The notes below the pieces were generated by a model that was not told the origin of the DNA, made no database searches, and saw only the letters and a list, made by a program, of their open reading frames with translations. 42,093 nt of DNA from Propionivibrio sp. Lineage in GTDB: Bacteria; Pseudomonadota; Gammaproteobacteria; Burkholderiales; Rhodocyclaceae. How positions within the stretch are numbered: the stretch's first letter is position 1; each line of letters opens with the position of its first letter. Shown here in pieces: positions 1-7,227 of this stretch. The position numbers and the translations under genes are program-made. The DNA lies in NCBI GenBank assembly GCA_029975435.1, contig JARKPC010000051.1, positions 1 through 42,093 of the forward strand, given 5' to 3'.

Positions 1-60
1 TGATTTGCAGGTAAAACTGACCCGGTATTTGCACTGAATTCTGACCCACCCGGATGAGCT
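1..60. mobile_element. IS21-family-like transposon end (partial)
   Basis: The first 60 bases hold two related short units, one with TTGCAGGTAAAACTGACCC at about 5-23 and one with TTGCACTGAATTCTGACCC at about 29-47, each a TTGCA...CTGACCC block. Repeated blocks of this kind are what I remember from the termini of IS21-family (istA/istB) elements, where they are transposase-binding repeats. No istA or istB coding sequence is in view, so most of the element, if present, lies left of the window. The adjoining CoA-transferase gene stops making sense just inside this end, which fits disruption by insertion. The exact boundary cannot be fixed without the other end. Confidence 0.5.
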
Positions 61-63
61 GAA

Positions 64-600
64 TTATGGCTCAGATTGTTTCTGGATTTCTGGTTTTCCC
101 CTCCTTTCTGGACTTTGTTGAACTGTTCTTGAAGCGATAACACTCATTACTCCGGCAAGCCCTTGTACGATTTGGTCGTACGCCGGTCGATCACACCACG
201 GCCCTGTTTGGCCAAAGCCCGAGATTGCGCAATAAACAATACGAGGGTTACGTTCCGCCAACACAGGATAGTCAAGGCCAAGGCGCTTCATCACGCCTGG
301 ACGGAAGTTCTCTAAAACAACATCCGCCTTTTTGACCAAGTCAAGAAAGATCTCTTTTCCGCGCGGATCCTTCAGATCGAGCGCAATGGATTGTTTACCC
401 GCATTAACTGCCACGAAGGACAAGCCCATTTCCCGGCTTGCCATTGCAGGATCCGCGCCCAACTTGCGCGCCAAATCTCCACCCTTTGGATTCTCGACCT
501 TGACAACTTCAGCACCCAGCCTAGCCAGTTGGTAGCCACAGAATGGGCCAGCCAGAACATTGGTGAGATCCAAAACACGAACACCATTTAATGGAAGCAT
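64..600 (-). pseudogene. Truncated family III CoA-transferase (CaiB/BaiF)
   Basis: This is the N-terminal part of a formyl-CoA-transferase-like enzyme, which moves CoA between carboxylic acids. The start is the ATG at 600, preceded by a GGGATGAGGG ribosome site; it gives the family-typical opening MLPLNGVRVLDLTNVLAGP. The stretch VENPKGGD and the block SGFGQTGPW...PAYDQIVQGLAGV are diagnostic, and Asp142 in PAYD corresponds to the catalytic aspartate of the family. Family members are about 380-400 residues. Here similarity ends near residue 155 and is followed by about 23 residues of unrelated tail before a stop at 64, next to an IS21-like end. It is therefore most likely a disrupted gene. 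It is divergent from an IclR regulator that probably controlled it. Confidence 0.8.
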
Positions 601-623
601 ACCCTCATCCCTTTTGGTTGATA

Positions 624-638
624 TTCTATCCAACAGAA
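624..638. promoter_or_regulatory. Operator-like dyad, copy 1 (IclR candidate site)
   Basis: TTCTATCCAACAGAA is an imperfect dyad with TTCT and AGAA arms. It matches the site at 715-729 in 12 of 15 positions in the same orientation (pattern TTCT[AG]TCCA[AG][CT]AGAA). It lies 24 bases upstream of the CoA-transferase ATG and overlaps a second, perfect dyad, CAGAACG-AGA-CGTTCTG, at 634-650. The position between an IclR gene and its divergent neighbour makes IclR binding the obvious inference. Confidence 0.5.
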
Positions 639-714
639 CGAGACGTTCTGTAGAGCGCAACACTACGCTCAAACATTTATAGAAGTCAACAGTTTTTGTT
701 TTTGTGTTTATGCG

Positions 715-729
715 TTCTGTCCAGTAGAA
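715..729. promoter_or_regulatory. Operator-like dyad, copy 2 (IclR candidate site)
   Basis: TTCTGTCCAGTAGAA repeats the pattern at 624-638, 91 bases away. It sits 34 bases upstream of the preferred IclR ATG, so binding here would give autoregulation. Confidence 0.5.
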
Positions 730-762
730 TCGATACCATTGTTATCGAAGCCGTTTCCCTCT

Positions 763-1470
763 ATGAAGCAGAAGAAACCCACCGCCCCCGTCGGCGTCGA
801 GGCCGTTGAACGCGCCTTGGCGATACTCCTGTCGTTTCGCGTGGCAGGCGAGCAACTGCCCCTTGCAGAGCTTGCGCAAAGAACAGGCTTCTACAAAAGT
901 ACGATCTTGAGGCTCGCGGCTTCACTGGAGCGAAAGGGATTCATGAGCCGAAATAGCACAGGCGAATTTAGGCTTGGGCGCGAAATACCACGATTGGCCG
1001 CGCTTTATGTCTCACCATTTGACCTTGAGAAAATTGTTCGGCCGATACTCGTCGACCTGGTCAAGACAACTCGTGAGACTGCCGCTTTCTACGAACTGGA
1101 TGGAAGTGAGCGTATCTGCCGATACAGGGAAAACTCACCGCGTGTCATTCGGCATCATCTCGAAGAAGGCGCGCGCCTTCCGCTGAACGTTGGTGCTTCA
1201 GGGCGAATCCTTGCTGCTTTCAGTGACATCAATAACCCAGACCATCAAATGACTCGCGAACAGGGTTGGTACATCTCCCTAGGAGAGCGTGACCCGGACG
1301 CAGCGGCGGTAGCTGTTCCGGTTATGGATTTGGATGGCCATTTATGGGGAGCACTCTCGGTTTCCGGATTACGCAGTCGCTTCTCAAGCACATTGCAGAA
1401 GCGAACTCTCGCAGTATTGCAAGCAGCGGCAGCGGACCTCAAACTCAAACTACCTGAACATATGTCATAA
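763..1470 (+). CDS. IclR-family transcriptional regulator
   Basis: A 235-residue DNA-binding regulator. The N-terminal third (residues about 12-75) is an IclR winged helix-turn-helix, seen in VEAVERALAILLSF, LAELAQRTGF and STILRLAASLERKGF. The rest is the IclR effector-binding (GAF-like) domain, ending in VAVPVMDLDGHLWGALSVSG, the usual C-terminal signature. The length matches the family (about 240-260). I chose the ATG at 763; an in-frame TTG at 739 would add eight residues, and neither has a clear ribosome site. It is divergent from a truncated CoA-transferase gene, and two copies of one dyad lie in the 162-base gap, consistent with control of both genes by this protein. The effector is unknown, though a CoA-linked carboxylic acid is plausible from the context. 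Confidence 0.9.
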   Translation: MKQKKPTAPVGVEAVERALAILLSFRVAGEQLPLAELAQRTGFYKSTILRLAASLERKGFMSRNSTGEFRLGREIPRLAALYVSPFDLEKIVRPILVDLVKTTRETAAFYELDGSERICRYRENSPRVIRHHLEEGARLPLNVGASGRILAAFSDINNPDHQMTREQGWYISLGERDPDAAAVAVPVMDLDGHLWGALSVSGLRSRFSSTLQKRTLAVLQAAAADLKLKLPEHMS

Positions 1471-1623
1471 GACCAGAGTCCGCTTCGTCTCTTTTCAGCG
1501 AACACTGTATCCGCAGTTGTCACGCATCTCGCCGCTTCCTCGCCATCGAGGACTAGACTGAGCAATGGGCATTTGTTCGAAATTGCCCGTATCGCTGTTC
1601 TAATGGATTTTCTCGAACGCGCT

Positions 1624-1971
1624 CTACAACGACGCGAGATCTTCCGATGGACAGCCACAACCGATGCACCAATCGTTACGTTGCTGCTTTTCCGGATTAG
1701 TGCCAGATCCTGGCGCTTCGCTTTCTGCCATGGCGGGTGGTTCGCCAAACATGATCCAGTCATTCGTCCAGTCCGGTTCAGGCGGCTTTATCTCGCTGCG
1801 TTGTTGCAGGTGTTCGGCCGAGTTGCCATCCAGATACTTCTGGATGATGGATGCCACCAGTCGATCCGGCCCACAATCCATGTGTTGTTTCCTCAACTGA
1901 TCGAGCAAGGCGACGTACATGTCGATTAGAACGGGAATCTCAACGCACGAATCTTGAATGTCGTTTTTCAT
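1624..1971 (-). CDS. Small protein of unknown function, paralogue A
   Basis: A 115-residue protein with a near-ideal ribosome site (AAGGAG, then TATTGCAA, then ATG). Its first 45 residues match the neighbouring small protein at 2052-2255 in about 21 positions, including MKN, SCV, PV, YV, a shared M-x-CGP block and V-x-SI-x-Q. The pattern of a short strand followed by two predicted helices ending in LVASIIQKYLD is reminiscent of ribbon-helix-helix-type proteins, but this is only a resemblance. The C-terminal half is unrelated to the neighbour, acidic and proline-rich, and ends with a cysteine cluster (CIGCGC). I do not recognise the family. The strong ribosome site and the duplication argue that it is expressed. 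Confidence 0.6.
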   Translation of the reverse strand: MKNDIQDSCVEIPVLIDMYVALLDQLRKQHMDCGPDRLVASIIQKYLDGNSAEHLQQRSEIKPPEPDWTNDWIMFGEPPAMAESEAPGSGTNPEKQQRNDWCIGCGCPSEDLASL

Positions 1972-2051
1972 TGCAATACTCCTTGCAAAACAGGATGAAC
2001 GCGGTTCATGGCCGCCGCTTCATATGCGTAGCGGTATGGAGACTCATCCGG

Positions 2052-2255
2052 TTAACAGCGCGCAGAATTCCTGCCGCCTCTGTTTTGTTTTGGCTGATTG
2101 GCTCCAGCGACAGTCCGGCTCTCTTGCAGGATGGATGGCACCATGAGCGCGGGGCCGCATTCCATATTCGAGTTGCTCAGGAGATCACGCATGCTGACGT
2201 ACAACTCTGTCGGGACAGGAAACGAAACACACGAACTCTTGATGTTGTTTTTCAC
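2052..2255 (-). CDS. Small protein of unknown function, paralogue B
   Basis: A 67-residue protein starting at a GTG (2253-2255) behind GCAAGGAGCATTATC, which is almost the same leader as that of paralogue A (GCAAGGAGTATTGCA). The duplication therefore included the ribosome site. Its N-terminal 45 residues align with paralogue A, sharing the MKN, SCV, YV and CGP blocks, but it lacks the long C-terminal part. The two genes are 80 bases apart and in the same direction, so they are probably co-transcribed. Function is unknown. The short length could mean a truncated copy or a natural short form. Confidence 0.55.
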   Translation of the reverse strand: MKNNIKSSCVSFPVPTELYVSMRDLLSNSNMECGPALMVPSILQESRTVAGANQPKQNRGGRNSARC

Positions 2256-2290
2256 GATAATGCTCCTTGCGAAACACGATCAGCACCGGT

Positions 2291-2485
2291 TTAAGGTAAC
2301 TGATTCGGAAACTCAGCCATGCGATGTCGTTCTCGACGATTCGAAGATCGGGTGATTAATGGCGCCGAGGCGACCGTCTCCGGGCTTGAGGGTTGCGTAT
2401 CGACAAATCCATCGGATCGTGGCTTGCACCGGAGATCAATATGCGATTCGTCGATATGATCGAAAAGACTGCTTTGCCGGTCCAT
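2291..2485 (-). CDS. Possible small ORF, first gene of the small-protein operon
   Basis: An ORF of 64 residues starting at ATG 2485, behind AGAGG eight bases upstream. An in-frame TTG at 2509 would lengthen it by eight residues. It ends 35 bases before paralogue B on the same strand. The product is hydrophilic (MDRQSSLFDHIDESHIDLR...) with no domain I recognise. Support is only position, orientation and a moderate ribosome site, so it may simply be leader sequence. Confidence 0.25.
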   Translation of the reverse strand: MDRQSSLFDHIDESHIDLRCKPRSDGFVDTQPSSPETVASAPLITRSSNRRERHRMAEFPNQLP

Positions 2486-2559
2486 TTGGGCTGCCTCTTG
2501 TGCTAGCAAGCGGCTGATAACAATCTATTCCGCTCCCCCTTTCTCGGCAAACGATGATT

Positions 2560-2587
2560 TATAATGCCCGTCATTAGAAAAACTAAT
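2560..2587 (+). promoter_or_regulatory. Promoter -10 and GcvA-type operator ahead of the LysR gene
   Basis: A perfect TATAAT lies at 2560-2565 in the plus direction, 36 bases before the LysR ATG. Just downstream, at 2573-2587, is ATTAG-AAAAA-CTAAT, an exact dyad of 5-base arms. CTAAT is the core reported for E. coli GcvA sites, and TTAG/CTAA-type dyads are known for the related AmpR. Its place at or just after the expected start point suggests autorepression. No convincing -35 box is seen. Confidence 0.5.
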
Positions 2588-2600
2588 CTCTGGCCTGAAG

Positions 2601-3572
2601 GTGAATGTCATGGCCTACCGACTGCCGCCACTCTCTACGTTCCGTACCTTTGAAGCTGCTGCGCGCCACCTGAGCTTCAGGAAGGCCGCGGAGGAACTGA
2701 ACGTCACGCCATCGGCGGTCAGTCAACAGATCAAGAAGCTTGAGTCCTATCTGGGGGTCGCGTTGTTTCGGCGCGAGACGAACGTGCTGCAATTGACCGA
2801 ACACGGCGTGTCCATGATCCCGAACGTTCGCGATGGGCTCGAGTGCTTCGTCGCCGGAGTCGAGAGTACCCGGCGGATTCGCTCACACAGCCTGAACGTC
2901 AGCGCCCCGCCGTCGTTTGCGACGCGGTGGCTGGTGCACCATGTCGCAGGATTCTCCGCGGCGAACCCGAATGTCGCTATCCGGATCACCAGCAGCCTAG
3001 GCAATATCGATAGCCCGAGAACGCTGGCCGAGATGGCTGGCAAGCCCATAGACCCGCGCAGAGACGTTGCCGAAGTCGCGATCTGTTTTGGCTGCGGTGA
3101 ATATCCGGGCTACTGGGTGGGGAAACTGCTGATGCCGGAATACGTCCTGGTGTGCAGCCCCAGTCTGCTTGCCTCAGACAAGCCCTTGCACTCCTTGCGC
3201 GACCTGCGCAAGCAGATTCTTATTCACGATGAAATGATTCCTGACGCCGCCAAGCGTCCGAGTTGGCACGAGTGGATGAAACGAGCGGGGATTCGAGGTA
3301 TTGATACCGAGAGCGGGCCACGCTATTCCAACTCCGTTCTCGTGCATGAAGCTGTTCTCGAAGGGCAGGGGGTCGCGTTGGTCATCAAACAGCATGTGGA
3401 AGCCGACGTTGCGATGGGCCGGCTGGTCATTCCATTTCCAATAACGCTGCCATCTGCCTATGCCTACTATCTGGTGATTTCGAAGAAGGACATAGCGAAA
3501 CCGGTGGTTCAGGTGTTTCGGGAGTGGATCAATCAGGAAATCGCTTCGAAGAGCGATGTGCTCAGGAAATAA
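2601..3572 (+). CDS. LysR-family regulator, GcvA type
   Basis: A 323-residue LysR-type regulator. The N-terminal helix-turn-helix (residues about 7-65) has the wording typical of GcvA relatives: LPPLSTFRTFEAAARHLSF, then AAEELNVTPSAVSQQIKKLE. The remainder is a periplasmic-binding-like effector domain. The start at 2601 has GAAGGTGA directly upstream; ATG 2610 is an alternative that would also fit the family start. It is divergent from the small-protein genes at 1624-2485, which are its likely targets together with itself. GcvA relatives often control divergent single operons, but the effector here cannot be told from sequence. Confidence 0.9.
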   Translation: MNVMAYRLPPLSTFRTFEAAARHLSFRKAAEELNVTPSAVSQQIKKLESYLGVALFRRETNVLQLTEHGVSMIPNVRDGLECFVAGVESTRRIRSHSLNVSAPPSFATRWLVHHVAGFSAANPNVAIRITSSLGNIDSPRTLAEMAGKPIDPRRDVAEVAICFGCGEYPGYWVGKLLMPEYVLVCSPSLLASDKPLHSLRDLRKQILIHDEMIPDAAKRPSWHEWMKRAGIRGIDTESGPRYSNSVLVHEAVLEGQGVALVIKQHVEADVAMGRLVIPFPITLPSAYAYYLVISKKDIAKPVVQVFREWINQEIASKSDVLRK

Positions 3573-3705
3573 ACCCCTGAACGCGGCATCCGTGTCACGA
3601 CGCATGACGCAGGTTAGTCACGTGTGCCTGGTTAACCTCCCGGACTGACCAGGACTCGCGACGCTGGCAGAGTCGCCACGGCCCGGTGATGCGGCTTTGT
3701 GTGGC

Positions 3706-3744
3706 AAAGCGAGCGCCGTCTCGACACGAGGCAGCGCTCGGCTT
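3706..3744 (-). terminator. Hairpin after the first TRAP binding-protein gene
   Basis: CGAGCGC (3710-3716) pairs with GCGCTCG (3734-3740), with an inner GTCTCG/CGAGGC extension around a 3-base loop. It begins 10 bases beyond the stop of the minus-strand gene ending at 3754. A short T-rich stretch follows on the minus strand, so it may terminate that transcript or protect its 3' end. Confidence 0.5.
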
Positions 3745-3753
3745 AGCCGTGAA

Positions 3754-4776
3754 TTACTTCATCGCCTGGACGCGAGCGGTTTCAGAAACGAACAGCTTCT
3801 GAATGGCCGGGTCGTAGCTGTTGAGGAATTTCTCGATCGTCGTCTTTACGGCCTGCCGCATGCGCTCCTGCTCGGCAGGCGAGACATCGTTGTACTGCAT
3901 TCCGGCGGCCTTCAGTTCGTCGACGGCCTTGTTCGCGGCTTCAACGCTGATCTTGCGCTGGTAATCGCGCGCTTCGACAAACGCGTCCTTCATGATCTTC
4001 TGCTCGACGGCGGAGAGTTTGTCCCAGAATTTCTTGCTGACCAGAATGACGTTGGTCGAATAGACGTGATTGGTGGCGCTCAGATACTTCTGGACCTCGT
4101 AGAACTTGTTGGAGCGGATGACGGCAAACGGGTTTTCCTGTCCGTCGACGGTTTTTGTTTCAAGCGCCGTATAGAGTTCGCTGAAACTCATCGGTACGGG
4201 GTTGGCCTTCAGAACGTTGAATGTTTCCAGATAGACAGGATTGGGAATGACGCGAAGCTTCAGGCCCTGCCAGTCTTCCAGTCGGGCAACCGGACGCTTG
4301 CTGTTGGTGACGTTGCGAAATCCGAGATCCCAGTAGCCCAGCCCAATCAGCCCGACCTCGGGGAGTTTTTCAAGCAGCGCCGAGCCGAGCGGACCGTCGA
4401 CCAGAGAGAAGGCTTGCTGGTGGTTGCTGACCGAGAGCGGAAAATCGATGACGCCATAATCCTTGATCAGTCCGACGAGGGACGTGGTGGCGGGGGATTG
4501 CATTTCCTGGACACCACCTTGCAGACCGGAGGTTTGCTGCTGTTCGGTGCCCAACTGATTGGACGGGAACTCTCTGACCTGCATTTTTCCGCCGCTCTTG
4601 GCGGCCACGAGTTCGGCGAATTTCTTGACGCCGGCGCTGATCGGGTGATCGGTGTTGTTCAGGTGGCCGAACTTGATCGTGCGGTTCTGGATTTCTTCGG
4701 CACCCGTCGATAGTCCGGGGGCGCCCAACATGCCGACGAGTGAGAGAAGCAGGATGCTGATGGATCGGAATTTCAT
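3754..4776 (-). CDS. TRAP transporter solute-binding protein, DctP family (copy 1)
   Basis: A 340-residue periplasmic binding protein of the tripartite ATP-independent (TRAP) systems, which feed carboxylates or similar acids to a DctQ/DctM membrane pair. It has a signal peptide of about 25 residues ending in STGA, then the family pattern IKFGHLNNTDHPISAGVKKFAELV, GLKLRVIPNPVY and ALETKTVDGQENPF. The arginine in KLRV corresponds to the carboxylate-binding arginine of DctP proteins. A strong ribosome site (AGGAGG) precedes the ATG. No dctQ or dctM gene is anywhere in the window. It is divergent from a two-component system and is clearly a paralogue of the protein at 7228-8250. The substrate is unknown. 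Confidence 0.93.
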   Translation of the reverse strand: MKFRSISILLLSLVGMLGAPGLSTGAEEIQNRTIKFGHLNNTDHPISAGVKKFAELVAAKSGGKMQVREFPSNQLGTEQQQTSGLQGGVQEMQSPATTSLVGLIKDYGVIDFPLSVSNHQQAFSLVDGPLGSALLEKLPEVGLIGLGYWDLGFRNVTNSKRPVARLEDWQGLKLRVIPNPVYLETFNVLKANPVPMSFSELYTALETKTVDGQENPFAVIRSNKFYEVQKYLSATNHVYSTNVILVSKKFWDKLSAVEQKIMKDAFVEARDYQRKISVEAANKAVDELKAAGMQYNDVSPAEQERMRQAVKTTIEKFLNSYDPAIQKLFVSETARVQAMK

Positions 4777-5076
4777 TGAGACCTCCTGTGTGCTCTGTCA
4801 ATTGAGGATGTCGGCCGGCGCAACGAGGCGCTGGTCGATATCCGCCGGACGAATCACCACTCAAGACCGACGCTTCCGTTCATGAGTGGCCGTGCTGCTG
4901 AAAACAGGTTCCAACGAAGAATGTCGACTGGATTTAAGCAACAGCTTGTGTCGCCAGTTTGTCGGGGCGGCGCAGGCTTGTATCCGCCTATGTCAAAACC
5001 GGCAATGACACATTCGGATACAAAGCCCGGTAAACAAGGCTGGAAAAACGCGGCCGGACGCAGTTAAATCCCGGAT
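4777..5076. promoter_or_regulatory. 300-base divergent control region between TRAP gene and response regulator
   Basis: No gene is seen. The notable element is an exact 9-base inverted repeat, TTGTATCCG at 4978-4986 and CGGATACAA at 5015-5023, located 54-99 bases before the response-regulator ATG. It could be the binding site of that regulator. No confident -35/-10 pair or -24/-12 promoter was found. Confidence 0.35.
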
Positions 5077-5817
5077 ATGGACGATCAACGACCCGCACAT
5101 ATACTTGTTGTCGATGACGATCAGGGAATCCGTGAACTGGTCGGTGACTACCTCGAGCAGAACGGGTTTCGCGTTTCGAAGGCGGCGGACGGAAAACAGA
5201 TGAATGCCGTGCTGGCGACGAAGTCGCCGGTCGATCTCATCGTGCTCGACCTGATGCTCCCCGGCGAGGATGGGTTGTCCGTGTTTCGCCGCCTGCGAGC
5301 CGACATCCGCCCGCCGATCCCGGTGCTCATGCTCACGGCGCGCTCCGACGACATCGACCGCATCATCGGCCTGGAACTTGGAGCCGATGATTACCTGACC
5401 AAGCCGTTCGTGCCGCGCGAACTGGTTGCCCGCATCCGGGCGGTGCTGCGCCGCGTTCACATGCTGCCGCCGACGGTCGTTGCCGAGTCAACGGCCCGCA
5501 CGGCGCGATTCGGCGAATGGCGACTCGACCTGCTTCAGCGCAACCTGATCGATCGGAATGGCGTGGTCACGCCGCTCGGCGGGGCCGAATACGGCTTGTT
5601 GCGCCTTTTCCTGGATCATCCGCAGCATGTGCTGAGTCGGGACCAGTTGCTATCCCAGTTGGCTCGCCGCGAGTTCGAGATCGAGGATCGTTCGATCGAT
5701 CTGCGCGTGAGTCGTCTTCGGCGCCGGCTGGGAGACCATGTGCGCGACCCGCACTACATCCGCACCGTGCGCAATGAAGGCTACGTTTTCGCGCAGCCCG
5801 TGAGTTACGACGCGTAG
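5077..5817 (+). CDS. OmpR-family response regulator
   Basis: A 246-residue two-component regulator. Residues about 8-120 form the receiver domain: the acidic pair in VVDDDQ, the phospho-acceptor Asp58 in VLDLMLPGEDG, and the lysine of YLTKPF. Residues about 145-240 form the winged-helix DNA-binding domain (GEWRLDLLQRNL, LLRLFLDHPQHVLSRDQL, SIDLRVSRLRRRLGD, IRTVRNEGYVF). The partner kinase starts two bases after its stop, so the two are co-transcribed and probably translationally coupled. Two TRAP binding-protein genes on the opposite strand bracket the pair, which suggests that it controls them. The ribosome site is weak. Confidence 0.95.
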   Translation: MDDQRPAHILVVDDDQGIRELVGDYLEQNGFRVSKAADGKQMNAVLATKSPVDLIVLDLMLPGEDGLSVFRRLRADIRPPIPVLMLTARSDDIDRIIGLELGADDYLTKPFVPRELVARIRAVLRRVHMLPPTVVAESTARTARFGEWRLDLLQRNLIDRNGVVTPLGGAEYGLLRLFLDHPQHVLSRDQLLSQLARREFEIEDRSIDLRVSRLRRRLGDHVRDPHYIRTVRNEGYVFAQPVSYDA

Positions 5818-5819
5818 CG

Positions 5820-7157
5820 ATGTTCCACTCGCTGTCCGCGCGCCTTTTTGCCATTCTCACGGTGGGGTTGGGCGCCATTCAGATCGTCAGCTTCTTCGCT
5901 TTCATGGTTTTTCGCGGGGGAGAAATCAAGGACGAGATGACGCGCTTCCTGGGGGCCGACGTTTCGTTCGCCTATGATCTGATGCGCAGCATCCCGGCGG
6001 AACAGCGGGCGGAATGGCTGACTCGCCTCAACCAAGGCTTTCATTACCGGTTTTCGCTGGAGCCGGCCACAACCGAAACGCGCGATGCCGTCGTCAGCGA
6101 CAACGATCTGGTAACGTTGATGGCGGTACTCAAAGCGGAACTGCCCGCCGAAGCGAGGCTCTCGTTTCGTCTGCCCGCGGATGCGCCGCGATCGGTGCGC
6201 GAAAAGGCCGTGCAGGCGGTGCTTTCGCTAGACGCCGATGAGTCGCTGGTGCTGCATCTGATCGATCCGTTCAGTATGCCGTCAGAGGGCGCGTTGCTGC
6301 GTTATCTCGGCGTCGTTCTGCTGGCCGTGAGTCCCTTCGTTCTGTGGGCAGTCCATCTTTCCACGCGACAGATCGACCGGATGCTCGGAACTATCGAGCG
6401 GTTCGGGCAAAATCCGAATTCGCCGCCGGTGCCTGAGTCCGGGCCGGAAGAGTTGCAGAAGGCGGCCCGAGCCGTCAATGCGATGCGCGAGCGCATCCTG
6501 AGGCATATCGAAGAGCGGACCCAGATTCTCGCCGCCATCGCGCACGACCTGCAAACCCCGCTTACCCGCCTGCGCCTGCGGGCTGAGGCTCTTGATCGAT
6601 GTCCCCAGCGCGAGCGCATCATCGCCGACGTCGAATACATGGCGAATCTGGTGACCGAGGGGTTGGACTATGCGCGCAGCGAACACCTTTGCGAGGCTCC
6701 GAATGTCATCGAAGTCAACCACTGGCTGGAAGGCATGGTGGACGACGCGCAGGATGCCGGCGCCGTCTGCCGATTGACCGGTCGGGCGCTGACGCCATAC
6801 ACCGGTGCGTTGCGGGCGCTGACGCGGGCGATGCAGAACCTGATCGAGAATTCCGTGAAATTCGGCACAGAGACAGAAGTCCGGATCGAAGACACCAGCG
6901 AGAGATTGGTGATCCGCGTGCTGGACAACGGGCCGGGACTCAGCGATGCGTTGCTGGAAAAAGTATTCGATCCGTTTTTCCGTGCCGAATCGTCGCGCAA
7001 TCGGGAGACGGGCGGCAGCGGCCTGGGCCTGAGCATCGCGCGCAACATCGTCAGGGCACATGGCGGCGACATTCATCTCAAACGACGGGCCGCCAGCGGA
7101 CTGGAAACCATCGTCGAATTGCCGCGCAATCAACGATTGCCGAAGGGAAGCGACTAG
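5820..7157 (+). CDS. EnvZ-type sensor histidine kinase
   Basis: A 445-residue inner-membrane kinase. It has a membrane segment at about 8-28, a periplasmic sensor of about 125 residues, a second membrane segment at about 158-178 and a HAMP linker. The HisKA motif ILAAIAHDLQTPLTRLRLRAE contains the phospho-acceptor His242. The ATPase domain shows its N box (NLIENSVKFG, near 340), a DNGPGL box near 368 and a GGSGLGLS box near 400. It follows the response regulator with a 2-base gap. The sensor domain has no family I can name. With two TRAP binding proteins next door, detection of a substrate-loaded binding protein or of the acid itself is plausible but not shown. Confidence 0.93.
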   Translation: MFHSLSARLFAILTVGLGAIQIVSFFAFMVFRGGEIKDEMTRFLGADVSFAYDLMRSIPAEQRAEWLTRLNQGFHYRFSLEPATTETRDAVVSDNDLVTLMAVLKAELPAEARLSFRLPADAPRSVREKAVQAVLSLDADESLVLHLIDPFSMPSEGALLRYLGVVLLAVSPFVLWAVHLSTRQIDRMLGTIERFGQNPNSPPVPESGPEELQKAARAVNAMRERILRHIEERTQILAAIAHDLQTPLTRLRLRAEALDRCPQRERIIADVEYMANLVTEGLDYARSEHLCEAPNVIEVNHWLEGMVDDAQDAGAVCRLTGRALTPYTGALRALTRAMQNLIENSVKFGTETEVRIEDTSERLVIRVLDNGPGLSDALLEKVFDPFFRAESSRNRETGGSGLGLSIARNIVRAHGGDIHLKRRAASGLETIVELPRNQRLPKGSD

Positions 7158-7227
7158 TCGATCGGTGTCCGGAAGATTGCTTCGGGTCGTCGATTTCCCT
7201 GTTGCGGCTCCGACGAGTGTGTTCCGC

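Noticed and set aside
1567-1588. Hairpin GGGCATTT/AAATTGCCC after the small-protein gene
   Set aside because: The stem needs a bulge and no T-run follows in either direction, so a terminator cannot be supported.
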